Assembly (NCBI GenBank): GCA_030272155.1
Contig: CP126200.1
Location: 2,604,001-2,668,000 of the forward strand
DNA: 64,000 bases
Origin: Tetradesmus obliquus
Taxonomy: Eukaryota; Chlorophyta; Chlorophyceae; Sphaeropleales; Scenedesmaceae
Reading direction: 5' to 3'
Below are positions 40,750 to 53,111 of the stretch, one piece after another. Below the pieces are notes generated by a model. It was given only the letters and a program-made list of their open reading frames with translations. It had not been told where the DNA came from and ran no database searches. The position numbers and the translations under genes were made by a program. Within the stretch, counting starts at the first letter, position 1. Each line of letters begins with the position of its first letter.

Positions 40750-41831
40750 CTTGCAACGACACAGATTCCTAGGTCGAGAGCCTTTGAGGGATGGCTCAAC
40801 CCGAATCACAACCAAAATAAAGTCGGCAACTCACAGGGATCAGGCAGAGGAAACAAGACGACTTGAAAAACAACACTGATGTTTAGGGGTGCAGGTCTCA
40901 GGGTTCTGCTGGGTGTTGGAGCTGCCTTGTTGATGCTTCCGGACTGCGATGCCCTTATACTCACATGCTCGTGACTAGGTGACAAGTACCTGGTGTCAAC
41001 ACATCATACAATAACACTACTAACATGTGGTTGTGCATGTGCTGACGCACGGTTTGGGAACTACAGCAGCAAAGGTGCCTGGTCAGCAACGGCTCTGTTT
41101 CGCTAGCAGTTGCCTTTGCACCATATTGAAGAGGTAACATAGTTCTTAAGTCGCCCTCCTGGCCTGCTCCTGGGTGTTGGCTCCCAGTTGTGGGGTGGTC
41201 AGGCAGCTGCCGTTTGATAAGGTACGAGTTCACAGAGTAGCAAGCTCCATCGCGCAAAGATTGACTAGAAACTGCTCGATACGCTCTGCTGTGCTGGCCA
41301 GCACCGCGGCTGGGCATGACCGGGCCACACCCTCGAAAAACCCAACCCAACGAGGCTGACACCATGCTATGACTCGATGTTTGGGTTCTGCTGGAACACC
41401 TGCAGACCTAGGATTGAAGGCATTTTTTAACATCAAGGGCTACAGGGCAGCTGTAGGGCACACACAGAGTGGGCAGGTGGGTTGCTGTGTTGGCTGTGTA
41501 CACAACCGCCAGTCTGTAACAAGGTGCACCCCTTTGTGTTGGTTGTGCCACACTCTCCCAAGTCGCAGCATATTTAAGGTCACAGGACACGTCATAGCGT
41601 CACAAGTTCTGTTATTTTACGCTCAGCATATGCATGGGCAGGCTGGGACTGTGGTTGCAGGCTGTTGTGACCTGTGCCCTCGCTTCCAAGTACTGTCTCC
41701 TTACCACGTTATCACCACCCTTCCACCTACTGCAACTCATCGCTTTCAAATCACAGGCTATGAAGTTGGTTTAGCCTGCACCAGCCAGCAGCAGGCCAGG
41801 CAGCTGCAGCAGCAGCGGCACGCCAGGCAGC
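40750..41831. promoter_or_regulatory. divergent promoter region between MetRS and the SAWADEE-MBD gene
   Basis: The two genes start head to head 1.08 kb apart, so both promoters must lie here. No clear TATA box or shared element was recognised and no coding frame is supported. There are few triplet runs except just before the + strand start (41788-41832). Confidence 0.5.
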
Positions 41832-43678
41832 ATGGCAAACGCTGCGCCTGCTGAGCTGCCGTCGATTGAGGCAGTCAGCGACTGGGATGGCAGCTGGTAT
41901 GACGTTGACCTGGTGCGGTCAGCAGTGGTGCGCCAAAGGGAGCACTATGGAGTCAAGATTGTGTACCAGTAAGTCTGGCGCACGCAAGCATACCAATCCT
42001 GTTCTGCTCTAGCAGCTCACAGCAACGGGTGGGGCATAGCGCGCTGCAGACGCAGTTCCTGCAAGAAGGCCTGGTTGACTCGACTGAATGCTGTCTAACA
42101 TTTATCAGCTTTCCGGTCGGTTGTATGTTCTCCATAGCAGCTGCATGGATGAAACAGAAGCTGACGAGGCAAAGCTGGTGTCCCACAACAGCACTCTGAC
42201 TTGTGCTCCACGACAACCTTTCATAATTGACAATTGCACCTACGCTTCCATTTAAGGGCGTACTGGTATTTGCCAGACTGTGCTGCTGCTGTGCACACTT
42301 TTCAAGACACCTAGTGCTGACTAGTTCTGTGCTATTTTGTTACAGGGAAAGTGAGGAAGAGGACTTTGACGTGATGTGGCCACACGAATTTGCCAGGCGC
42401 CTGCGCAACTCCTGCCAGTGAGTGGCCGCATGCTAAGGCAGCGGCAGCGGCAGCACAGCTGCACGAAGCAGCACCAGCGGTGGCGGCTGCGGCTGTAGCA
42501 GCAGCAGCAGGAGCAGCAGGTGCTTCTTTTGTATGCAACTGTGCAATGTGCCTGGTGTGTTGGTGTGTAGATGTGCGTTTACTGCCTTGAGACTGCGGCA
42601 GCCTGTGCTGAGATGGCCTGCCTCATCAACCGCCCCACAACAAGCAGCACCATGCTCACAGCCACACCATGCTGCTGCTGCTGCTGCTGCGCAGGCCTGT
42701 GCAGGACAGCGAGTGCCGCAAGCTGCAGCCCGGCACGCGCGTGGTGGTGCTGGTCAAGTGGCCGGGGCGGGACGAGCAGAAGTACTACGACGCGGAGATT
42801 GTCAGCGCAGACTTCACTGAGCACGGCCAAGGTAGGCGTTGGTTTGGAGGTTGTTGGAGGTAGCATGACAGCATGTGTGTATCACTGTGAGGTTGTAAGG
42901 GCAGACTTGACTGAGCAGTTGCAAGGTATTCACTGGTACGACTGTGGTGACTTTGAAAGCATGGTATCAATGCTGCATGGGCTGCCAAGCAAGCAAGCAT
43001 GCACTCATGACAGAGAAGCAGCTGTGCAGCATCAAGCAGCCAAACTCGCGCTCCTTCTGCATTGTGAGCACAGCGCTGCATGCCGTGCTGGTGCCCAGGC
43101 ACATCATATCCCACTAGTGTCACTGCTGTACGCGCCCTTGCGCCTGATATGCCCTGCCTATGGTGTGTGCAGATGAAGGCGACTGCAGCTGCACCTTTAA
43201 GGTGAAGTATGTGTACGGCCACGAGCCGCGCGCCAAGCAGGTGAGCTGCAGCAGCTGCAGCAGTGATGACGTGTGCTGCAGATGCAGGTGCCAGTTTCCA
43301 CATACCGCGTTTGCACGCTCGCCTGCTGCAGCAATCACCTGCATGGTGATCTACACCACTTATGATCTGCTTGAGAAATGACAGCAAACACGCTATGTTT
43401 ATGCACAAAAACGCGACAGTGCTTGCCACGCCATGTGTCCATGTCACTGCTCTGTGTGTTTAGCAAAGCTACCAGCGCCACATGCCAACACTAATGCCTG
43501 CAATGTGCACATGCTTCTGCTGCTGCCAGGAGGGCGAGTTCCTGGCGCCTGTCAACAGCCGCGTGAATATTGATGACATGTGCTTCCCCGGAGGCCCAGC
43601 GCTAGCGCACCCCGTGGTGCTGCAGTGGCTGCGCCAGATCAGCGAGCTCAGCGCAGCACACCCTCCACAGCACCCGCC

Positions 43679-43710
<32 letters not shown>

Positions 43711-44560
43711 GTGAGGCGGTGGCAGCAGCAGCGGGGGAGGGCCAGAAGCCGCCTCAGCAGGCGCAGCAGCTGCAGGAGGAGGGATTAGCAGCAGGAACTG
43801 CTGCGAATGGGCAGCAGCAGCAGCAGTCGAAGGCAGGGCTGTTCACTATCAGCTCCAAGTCTGGATCTGCTGCTGGCACGGAAGCGGCGAGGCAGCATAT
43901 CTTGAGGCAGGCCATGGCAGCTGCGCAGCAGCAGGCAAAGCCGCAGGCGCCACAGCAGCAGCAGCAGCAGCCTGCACCTGGTAGTAGTGCTGCGGCAGCA
44001 GGCGCCGCTGCCAGTCAGCCGGCAGCGGCACCAGCAGCACCTGCACCACCAGCAGCCAGCGCAGCAGCAGGAGCTGCTGCAGCTGCTACTGCAGCCGGCC
44101 AGGTGACGCCCAGTGCTTCGCCAGCTGGAAAGCTGCCACTCACTCCAGCAAACACGCCAGCAGCAGCAGCACTCAAATTGCCAGCTACTCCAGCCAACAC
44201 GCCGGTAGCTGCAGCACAAGCAGCAGCGCTGGCTGGCGCAAAGCGCCCGGCGCCTGCAGCAGCTGTTGCTGCAACAGCACAGGGTGCTGCGGATGCAGCA
44301 GCAGCAGCAAAGCGGCCGCGGACGGGTACGCAATATATGACCCAGGAGCAGGTGGTTGCCGCGCTGCAGATGCAGCGGCAGCATCAGCGGCAGCAGCAAC
44401 AGCAGCAGCAGGCGGCTGCGTTCCTGACGGCTGCTGTGAATGCTGTGGCGTCCGGCAAGCCTGTGCAGCTGCCAGCAGGCATGCAGATGGCGGTGGCAGG
44501 CATGCAGCAGCAACAGGCAGCTGCAGCTGCAGCAGCAGGTGCACCAGGCAAGTCAGCTGC

Positions 44561-44592
<32 letters not shown>

Positions 44593-45107
44593 CAGGTGCT
44601 GCTGGAGCCAAACTAGTGCAGCAGCAGCAGCAGCAGAAGGCTCCACAGCAACAGCAGCAGCCTGGTACTATCACTTTCCAGCAGCTGCAGCAGCTGCAAC
44701 AGCAAGCTATGAAGACAGTAGCACAGCAGCAACAGCAGGGGGCCAAGTCTGCCGCTGCCAGTGCTGGCACTGCAGCACTGCAGCAGCAGCTGCAGATGCA
44801 CATCATCAGGCAAATTCAGCAAGTTGCAGCAGCTAAGGCTGCTGCAGATGGAAAAGCAGCTGCCAACGCAAAAACATCCAGCCCTGGGCAGCAACCAGCA
44901 CAGCAGCAGCAGCAGACGCCGCAGCAGGCGCGGCAGCACCAAGCGCAGCAGAAGATTCTGCAGCAGCTGATGCTGCAGACGCAGGTGGCTGCCGCGCATC
45001 AGCAGCAGCAGCAGCAGATAGCAGCTCTGCTGACGCAGCAGCGGCTGCAGCAGCAGGCGCAGCAGCAAGGAGCAGGCGCGCAGGCTCGGCAGCGCAAGCG
45101 CGCGCAG

Positions 45108-45152
<45 letters not shown>

Positions 45153-48100
45153 GGCGCCGCGCCTCCAAAGCAGCCGGCGCGCCAAGCTGCCGGCGAAGGC
45201 GCACGTGGCGGTGCTGCGCGCGCTGCTGCGGCGGCTGCTGTTGCTGCTGCCGCTGCTGCTGCCGCTTCGGACTCTGGCGGCAGCGATGACGAAGGCAGCC
45301 AGCAGCAGCAGCAGCAGCACGCTGACGGCAGCACTGCAGCAGCAGCAGCATGCGGCAACGATGAGCTCGCAGGGGAGATGCCGGATGACCTTACGGATGC
45401 GCAGCGGCGCTACTTCATTGAGAACAGGCAGGGCAAGCCCACGGCGTGGCTGAAAGGGGAGGAGCATGGCTTCCCTAAGGGCTGGTACATCATCGAGCGC
45501 ACGCGTGTAGCAGGTGAGGGATAGGGGGTGAGGGACAGATGCTGCTGTTGGGCAGCATGCTGGCAGCCGCCGAGTTGCCATTTGCTGTCATCTTCATCCG
45601 CTGTGTCTTCCCCTTGGTGGCTTCCGTAAGAGCTGATACATCGTCGAGTGCACACGCGTAGCAGGTGAGGGATCGGGGGCGCGGGACAGCTGCTGCTTAT
45701 GGGCAGCATGCTGGCAGCCGTCGAATTTGCTGCTGCAGTGGAGGCGGATGCTTGGCTTGCTGGCTGCTGGTTGTAACACTGTTTGCCTGGCTGGATGTGT
45801 CGTGCTGTCAGCCGTGAGCTGTAGCTATAGCAACCGCTACTTCTCGTTGCGTTGTGCTTGATGTGTCAATTTCTTGTCATGTTTCATCCACTGTTTTGCC
45901 TCAGGTGCGAGCCAGGGCACCAAGGACCGCTACTACCTGCCGCCTGACGGCCGCATTGTGCGCTCGCGCGGCGAGGCCATGGCGCGCATCGGGGAGCTGG
46001 AGCGCTTCCGCCTGCTGGTGGACGCTGCAGCTGAGGCGTGGGAGCACGAAACGCAGGTGGGGGAAATAAGAGAACAGCATGTGCTGCATATTTTTCTGAG
46101 AAACAGGGCTGCAGGGAGAAAAGGGGCGGTTTCAGGGGACAGGCCATTGATGTGCAGCTGTTCAAAATGTTTGGACGTGCATGTCAACAGGAGCTTGTAA
46201 TGCTTGATGCCAGGAGAGATTGGGCGCTGCTGCCGTGGTCTGCTGACACTGCACGGTTGCTGCTGCTGCTGCTGCTGCTGTTGCTGCTGCTGCAGTTGCC
46301 GGGGGGTGCCAGTGACCTGCAGGGTGCTGCGCTGCTGCAGCACGCAGGCAAGGTGCAGTCTGCCGTGATGATGGCGCTCAACGAGCACAACACAGTGGCG
46401 CATGCGGTGAGGGCACAGCTGCTGCGACTCCTGGCTAGCTGGCTCGTGTCTGTGGGGCACAACCAGCACGTTGCAGTCCACATACATAGCATCACAAGCT
46501 CTGCTGAAACGGCTTCAAATGTGACATCACATAACCCATGATACGGATGCTGTATGCAAGCAGCAGCAACCTTCGCTGCTTTAACCTCCCTGCCCACCAT
46601 TTTGTGCTTTTTTGGCTGCTGCAGGCCAGCCTGCCGCTGCGACTCTCCGACATCACCAGGATGGCTGCCCTGCACAGCGACGGCACGCTGCGCTTACTAC
46701 CATCAGCCACCAGCAGCCTTTACGCCACAGCAGCAGCACACGCGGCCAGCCACATGCAAGAAGGCCGGCTCACTGCAGAGCAGGCCACCCATCTGCTGGC
46801 CTCACTTGCAGTACTGCTGGAGGTGCCTGGAAACGAGGATGATGCCCGTGCTGTGCTGGCAGGAGTACCTGGTGCAGGCGGTACCCTGGCTGTAGCAACT
46901 GCCGGCAGTAGTCCTGGCAGTATGGGAGGGCTACTGCCGCCGCCTGCACCAGGCAGCTTGGCGGCTATCATGGCTGGAGTAAGGGGTGGGGCTGCGCCGC
47001 ATAAGCCGGGCAGCGTGCTGCGGCATCAGCAGCTGGCGTTACTAAGCGCAGAGCAGCGCGCGCAGCAGATGCAGGACAGCGTTGTGGCGCGTGTGAAAGG
47101 CTGGCTGGGCTGCAGTCCTAGCCAGCTGAATGGGTATTTGGAGCAGCTTGTGGCACATGAGGTGCAGCTGAAGCAGCAGCGGCAAGTGGCGGTGGCTGCG
47201 GCGGCGGCGGCGAGTGCTGCTGCGGCAGCATCTGCTTCTGCTGCCGCGCCGGCGCCAGCAGCAGCTGCTGGTGGAGTTGAGGCTGTTGCTGCTGGTGATG
47301 AGGCGGCGAAAGATGCTGCTGGGCAAACTGCAAAACCCACAGCAGATGCACCAGAGGCAGCAGATGATGGTGAGTCAGCTGGGCCTGAGGCCATGGACGT
47401 GGACCAGCCTGCAGCAGCAGCTGGCAGCAGCCAGCCGGATGCCGCAGCTCCTGCCGCCCCAGCTTCTGCAGATGCACCAGCAGCAGCACCTTCAGGTCCA
47501 GCTGCTGCAGCAGAAGGTGCAAATGCTGCAGCTGCAGGGGTGACAGAAAAGGCGTCAGCAGCGCCGGACACGCAGCAGCAGCAGCAGCAGCAGCCGGATG
47601 CAGATCAGGAGATGGAGGATGCAGAGGCAGCACAGCGGCAGCGCATTGTCGCTGCTGTCGTCGCTGCCGCCTTCAAGTCCGTGCTGCAGCAGCACGCACG
47701 GGAGGCAGCCGCACAGCAGCGCGAGGCGCAAGCGCTTGCCGCACAGAAGCTGGCGCAGCAGCAGCAGCAGCAGCTCACCCACCAGCTGGATGACGCGCTG
47801 CTGGTGCTGCATGCTGAGCTGGCAAGCATGGCCCCTTACAGGCACCACCTCACGCCAGCCAATGCAGCAAAAGTTGCAGCAGTGCTGGAGCTGCTAGGAC
47901 TCCCAAAGCTGCACGAGTGGCCGCCAGGGGTACCTGTACCCCCTAGCAGTAGTGGCGCAGCAGGGTCCGCAGCAGCAAGCCCCGCAGGGCCGCGCAGTGC
48001 GAATGGATTTATGGGTGCTGATGCTAACACGCCTGTTGCCGTGCTAAATGTGAGTCCCGGGAAGCTGCCAGTGCTAACACTGCCGCCGGCAATGCAGCAG

Positions 48101-49705
48101 CAGCTGCGCCGGCAGGCGTCGCAGCAGCACCAGCAGCAGTATCAGCAGGCGGCGGCAGCGATGGCGCGGCAGCACTCTGGGGAAGCAGGGGTGCACCGGA
48201 ATGCAAGCCCGCAGCAGGTGGCAGCCATGCAGCAGCAGCAGCAGCAAATACTACAGCAACAACAGCAGCAGCAGCAGCAAATGCTACAGCAACAGCGGGG
48301 GCCGCCGCCAGCAGGTGCGCAGGCCATGCGACAGCTGCCACCTGCGCAGCAGCAGCAGCAGCAGCAACTGCAGCAGATGCATGCGCAGCAGCAGCAGGCC
48401 CGGCAGCAGCAGCAGCAGCAGCAGCAAGCTGGGTCTGGGCCTGTGCAGGTGTCTGCTGGAGGGCCTCCTGCTGCAGCAGCAGCAGCAGCAGCACAATTGC
48501 CTGCATCTCGTGGGCCTGGCAGGCCTAAGGTGCCTGCTCTTGACAGCATTGCACATGGCCAGGCGTTAGTAACGCAGATGATCCAGCAGCTGCGGCAGAT
48601 CGTGCCTCCGCCAGCGATGACTGACGCGCAGCGGGAGGAGTTCAGACACGCAGCGATGGAGGCGCAGGCTAATCGGGCAGCCGCGCTGGCATACCAGTTG
48701 CAGCAGCAGCAGGCACAGATCGCAGCGCAGCAGCAGCAGCAGCAAGCTGGGCAGCGACAACATGTGGATGCGCCTGCAGCTGGCGCGCAGGGCGCTGCTG
48801 CAGCAGCAGCTGCTGCTGCTGCTGGCTCCCGTGCAGCTCACCCACAGCAGCAGCAGCAGCAGCCGGGGCATGGCCCCTCTCCCTCCATGTCTAGGAACCC
48901 CTCTGCTGGTGCTCCGTCATCACTGCAGCAGCAGCTGCCGCGGCACCTGCAGTCGCTGCCGCAGGTGCAGCATGCGCTGCAGCAATCTCAGGTGCAGGCC
49001 ACACGGGCTGGCAGTGGGGGGTTACCCCCTGGCCAGGTGGTGTCACCAGGAGCTGGAGCACCCCCTGCAGCTGCAGCAGACCGGCCGGCGGCAGCAGCAG
49101 CAGCAGCAGCAGCAGGCCAGCCACCCTCGGGGCAGCGTCCTGCAGCAGCAACGAATGCGGCCAATGCGGCTAATGCAGCTAATGTGGATAATGCAGCTGT
49201 GGGAGGGGTGCCGCGTAGGTCGCCGTCTGGTGGGCAGCTGCAGCAGATGGTGCGGCCGCCTGCCCAGGGAATTGCCCTCATGCCTGGTGGGGTGATGCCA
49301 GCAGGTGTCATGACACCATATGGCTTTGTGCCTGCTGCTGCGATGCAGCAGGGCCAGGTGTACATACAGCTGCAAGGCATGCAGCAGCAGCAACAGCAGC
49401 AGCAGCGGCCGATGGTAACTACCCAGCAAGGGCCAGCAGCGGCAGCACCACAGCAGCAGCAGCAGCAGCGGCCGGTGGTGGTTACACAAGGGCCAGCTGC
49501 AGTCGCAGCACCACCGCAGCAGCAGCAGCAGCAGCGCCCGCCTCTGGCTGTGCAGGAAGGGCCAGCTGCTGCGGCACCGCCACAGCAGCAGCAGCAGCAG
49601 CAGCAACCGCCCCCTGCTTCCGCAGCTGCGCCAGTGTCTGCGGCTATGCCGCCATCAGCTGTAGCGCCTGCAGCGGCACCTGAGGCGATGGTTATTGATG
49701 GCTAG
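41832..49705 (+). CDS. SAWADEE-domain plus methyl-CpG-binding-domain chromatin protein
   Basis: Exons 41832-41968, 42346-42417, 42695-42831, 43173-43240, 43530-45513, 45905-46056, 46296-46406 and 46625-49705 close in phase to 1913 residues. Residues about 10-160 match a SAWADEE tandem-Tudor fold, the histone H3-tail reader of plant SHH1: first half [18 protein letters not shown], second half [43 protein letters not shown], keeping the Cys, His and CxC zinc ligands. A long Gln/Ala region with SPxK-like and TPANTP motifs follows. Residues about 780-830 resemble an [15 protein letters not shown], then [20 protein letters not shown]. The C-terminal 1000 residues are mainly Gln/Ala/Pro with one helical stretch ([19 protein letters not shown]). 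A dual histone/DNA-methylation reader in the nucleus is inferred. Confidence 0.8.
42886..42932 (+). repeat. decoy copy of SAWADEE exon 3 end
   Basis: The bases repeat the end of the exon finishing at 42831 (GAGATTGTCAGCGCAGACTT becomes GAGGTTGTAAGGGCAGACTT), with a GTATTC donor-like end. Confidence 0.85.
45624..45672 (+). repeat. decoy copy of the MBD exon end
   Basis: The end of exon 5, encoding [13 protein letters not shown] and its GTGAGG donor, recurs about 155 bases downstream. One codon is now TGA (AGCTGATAC for GGCTGGTAC), so inclusion would truncate the protein. Confidence 0.9.
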
Positions 49706-50616
49706 TGATGGGCTGTTGCAAGCCTGCTAGCAGCTGCTTGTGACAAGTGTGCAGCGACCAGTGTGCTGGTGCTTGGTGCACGTTGATGACGGGATACGCC
49801 GAAACACCTGTCGCACCCTGAAGTCCACATAATATATTTGTAATTGCATCCGTGGCGTTTGATGATCAAGTTGCCATTGCGTCACAACACTGTTTACCAT
49901 GTCTGTTTGCTGCACATCAAGGACAGCATGCAGCATTGCTAGACCCGGTGTGCCGTGGAGCAGTGAGCGCTGCAAGTTGTATTTGGTTCAGCAATATGGC
50001 TCTTGCAATGGATACATATGCGCCAGAGGCAGTGTTGGTAGCATTTGATCACGTTGAGCCGTTTCATGCTTGACCGAGCTGCGAGAACTTCACATTGCAG
50101 CAGCAGCTGTGGGGGCTTGCAGTGCAGGTCAGCTGTTTGTGCAGTCTGGTCGAAACCTTATTGTTCTCTGCTCTTTTATTATTTTTAATGCTATATCCAA
50201 CTAGGATGCAGCATTCGGCATGTGGTCGCATAAACTTGACCCATGGGAGGCCATCGTTGAAGCGTCAGCATTGCTGAGAGCTTCTATTGTGCATGCACTG
50301 CGCAGTGATCTTGGTGCGGCTTGCACCTTGTATGGTTAAGTACACAGCGGGAGAGTTTTCATTGTACATGTGGTAAAATGAAACTCTTCATTCTCAGCGT
50401 CGGCACAGCGCTGCTTAGCAGTGCGAATCCGAGTTGGTGACGTGCATGCATGTTTGACTGAAGTTGACCGGACAGGTGACGAGCATGAGTCTGATTCGTT
50501 CTGACAGAAACTTTATACTATGTTGTCGGTGGCAGTTGCGTTACTTGTAAAGTGCATGGACACGGCGTTCCGCAGTACGTGATAGTCAGCATTATTGTTC
50601 TGCCCGGAACACCACG
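49706..50616. other. intergenic region, no gene seen
   Basis: It contains the 3' end of the preceding gene and the promoter of the USP gene. The part from about 50150 to 50600 is AT-richer. No recognised motif. Confidence 0.45.
49839..49843 (+). terminator. TGTAA polyadenylation motif
   Basis: TGTAA lies 134 bases after the SAWADEE-MBD stop codon. Confidence 0.4.
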
Positions 50617-53111
50617 ATGCCTTCAACACTGGAAGAAGCATTCTTGCAGAAAAACCCAAAGAAGAAGCTGGTCATCGGCGTCGCAATAGATGGCAGCAAC
50701 ATATCGGACAAGGCCCTGGCAACAGCCTGTGGCTTCTACAATGCAGCCAGGGGAGACAGGCTGGTGATCCTGCATGTTTCAGACAGCAGCAAGGCGTTCC
50801 TGCCTCGTCACCTGCAGCCAAAGCACCTTGAGAGCCAGTATGTAGACAAGGCACACAGCCTGAAGGTACGTGTACAGCTGCAGAGCTGTCTTATGCAGCA
50901 GACAAACGCAATGAAGCCAACTCTGCAGAGCTCAATGACCAGGCAGTACTGCATGTATGAGCTTGATTGAACTGTGCACAACACATGCTTACACATTTCA
51001 GCAGCAGCCAGCCATGCTTCCATCGTGGTGTGCATGCCCAGCAGCCAGCAAGCGCGTCTAGCGCGCTCCAAATTGCAGAGTAGCCAAGCAACTGTCCCCT
51101 GGCGATGCATGGCGCAGGCAAGGGCTGATTGGGCTTGCAGGGAGAAAGGCCAGGGCAGCAGCACCTGCCAGACGCTCATGGCACTGGCTCAAGAGCAGCA
51201 TGTGGACCTGCTGGTGGTGGGCTCCTTTGGCCGCAAGGGCGAGCGCGTGTGAGTCGCTGGCCATGCTTCTGCTCAGCAGCAGCGCAAGCAGCAGCTGGCA
51301 GTGGTGCATCTGCAGTCAGCCCTGCATGCTCGAGAGTGTGTGCAGCTGTTGGCGTGCTGTTGAGCTGACATCGGCTGTATGCTAGCTGAACTGTTGCAGC
51401 AAACTTGCTGCTGTCAGCATTTGAACTGCATGCAGGCAATCACCCGTTATTGAATTGTATTGGGCGTCCTGCTCTGCCAACCCGCAGAGACATGCTTGGC
51501 ACGGTGTCAGACTATTCACTGCGGGAGGGACACAGCAGCGTCGCCATTGTGCGCAGCAGCGCTGGCACCAGCACCCCTGGCAGCCACCACTACATGTTCG
51601 CAACTGACTGCAGCAGGGCAGCAGCTGTGGCCTTCCTCACGCTGTGCTACCAGTGAGTGGGATGTGCTTGCAGTGACTGGTCAGCAAAACATGCAAGGCA
51701 AACAAATGTTTTGCAGCAACCAACTATTTGACACAGAGCAAGCCATCAGCAAGTCATCCAACTTGCAGCAGTGTAGTCCTGCTTGAGCAGCTGTAACCAT
51801 ACGAGGACTCAGGCTGATGAATGCCCAGCGATCACTGTTAGCAGCATGTGCTGCGCAACCAAATACACGGTGATTACTGCTTCTGCTGCTGCTGCTGCTG
51901 CTCAGGCTGGTGAAGCCTGGCGACCGCGTGCTGCTGGTCAGCTGCAGCTACGAGCACCAGCCAGCCAGCGGCCCAGACTTCTTCAAGAACTACACCGCAG
52001 TGGCAGAGAAGCTCAAGGTGCGCAGCACAGGCAGGAGCATGAACAGCACAGCTGATAGCTGCTGCATGATATCAACTGCCCCCTGCTAGCCTGGCAGTGA
52101 AGCATGGCACTGCAGCGGTCCCAGGTTTTGGCTGCACAGCTCGCCCACCAAGCAGCATAATGATGCAGGTGCCACGCTCAGCGCTGGGGTGACTCCTGCA
52201 AGCCGGCTCCTGCAAGCAGCACTGCTGGTCAGCAAGCAGCAAGTAACAGCTTGCTGCCTGGCGCCCTGCTGCCGCATGGGGGGCCTATTTGTCTGTGTTT
52301 GTGGCTGTGCAGATCCCGCTTGAGACGCTGAGCTGGCGCGTGGAGCGGGCCCAGAGTGTGTCCACAGGGCTGCTGCAGCTGGTGGGGCTCAAGGAGGTGG
52401 ACACACTGGTGTGCGGCATCGCAGGATACAGGTGGGCCCCACTACGGTAGATGAGAAGATGATGTGACATGTGCTGTGGCCCAGACTGCAGCAGTGTGCA
52501 GCAGCAGCTGTGGCCTGGATGCAGCTGGTGGTTTGCTGTACTGAAATTCAGCATGTGTTCTTGTGTGGTGAGCTTGCTAGAGCAGCTTTTTGGGAAGAAC
52601 TAGCCCAGCAAGATTTGTGCCTAACAAGCAGTGACCTGCAAGTAAGGCCGGCAATGTGCCCTTTGTTTGTACCTGCAGTCAGAAGAAGCTGGGGTCTGTG
52701 AGTGATGAGATCACGCACCACGCGCTGTGCAACACCATCGTCATCAAGGTAGGTGCAGCAGGACGCAGCAGTGCAGCAAACAATCGCCTGTTTGCTTAGT
52801 CACCTTACACACCGATGCAGCATAGGGACATGTGCAGCCAGCAGCTGCTCAGTCTTCAAACATATTGCTCACAGTAATTGCTGACATTTGAACTTACGTG
52901 CTGCTGAGCAGTTTTGCATTACCTTCTAACACACTCGATGTCGTGCATATGTGTGCATGCCACTACTCTCACAGCAGCTGTATGGTGGTGTTGCTGCGGC
53001 TTGCAGGACGCTCACGAGGTGCTCAGCCACCAGTTCAACACTGCAGGGGCGCGTGGCATCAGCGATGCCATCCTGCCTGCAGGGACCCCCAGGCAGCAGC
53101 TCAAGGTGTAG
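50617..53111 (+). CDS. tandem universal stress protein (two USP domains)
   Basis: Exons 50617-50865, about 51145-51248, 51488-51652, 51906-52017, 52313-52431, 52679-52748 and 53007-53111 join in phase to 307 residues. Domain 1 opens with KKLVIGVAIDGSNISDKAL, the first beta strand with the nucleotide-contact Asp, and closes with the ATP-loop-like DLLVVGSFGRKGER and LGTVSDYSLREGHSSVAIV. Domain 2 begins LVKPGDRVLLVSCSYEHQP and ends VDTLVCGIAGYSQKKLGSVS then NTIVIK, where the GxxG loop is degenerate. Domain 1 therefore may bind ATP and domain 2 probably does not (inference). The acceptor of exon 2 was chosen after GGGAG because only that keeps phase. A soluble stress-related nucleotide-binding role is expected. 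Confidence 0.8.

Noticed and set aside
43785..45581. Long antisense open frames opposite the SAWADEE-MBD exon
   Set aside because: They are Leu/Cys/Ala-rich shadows of CAG runs with no domain, opposite a spliced, phase-consistent gene.
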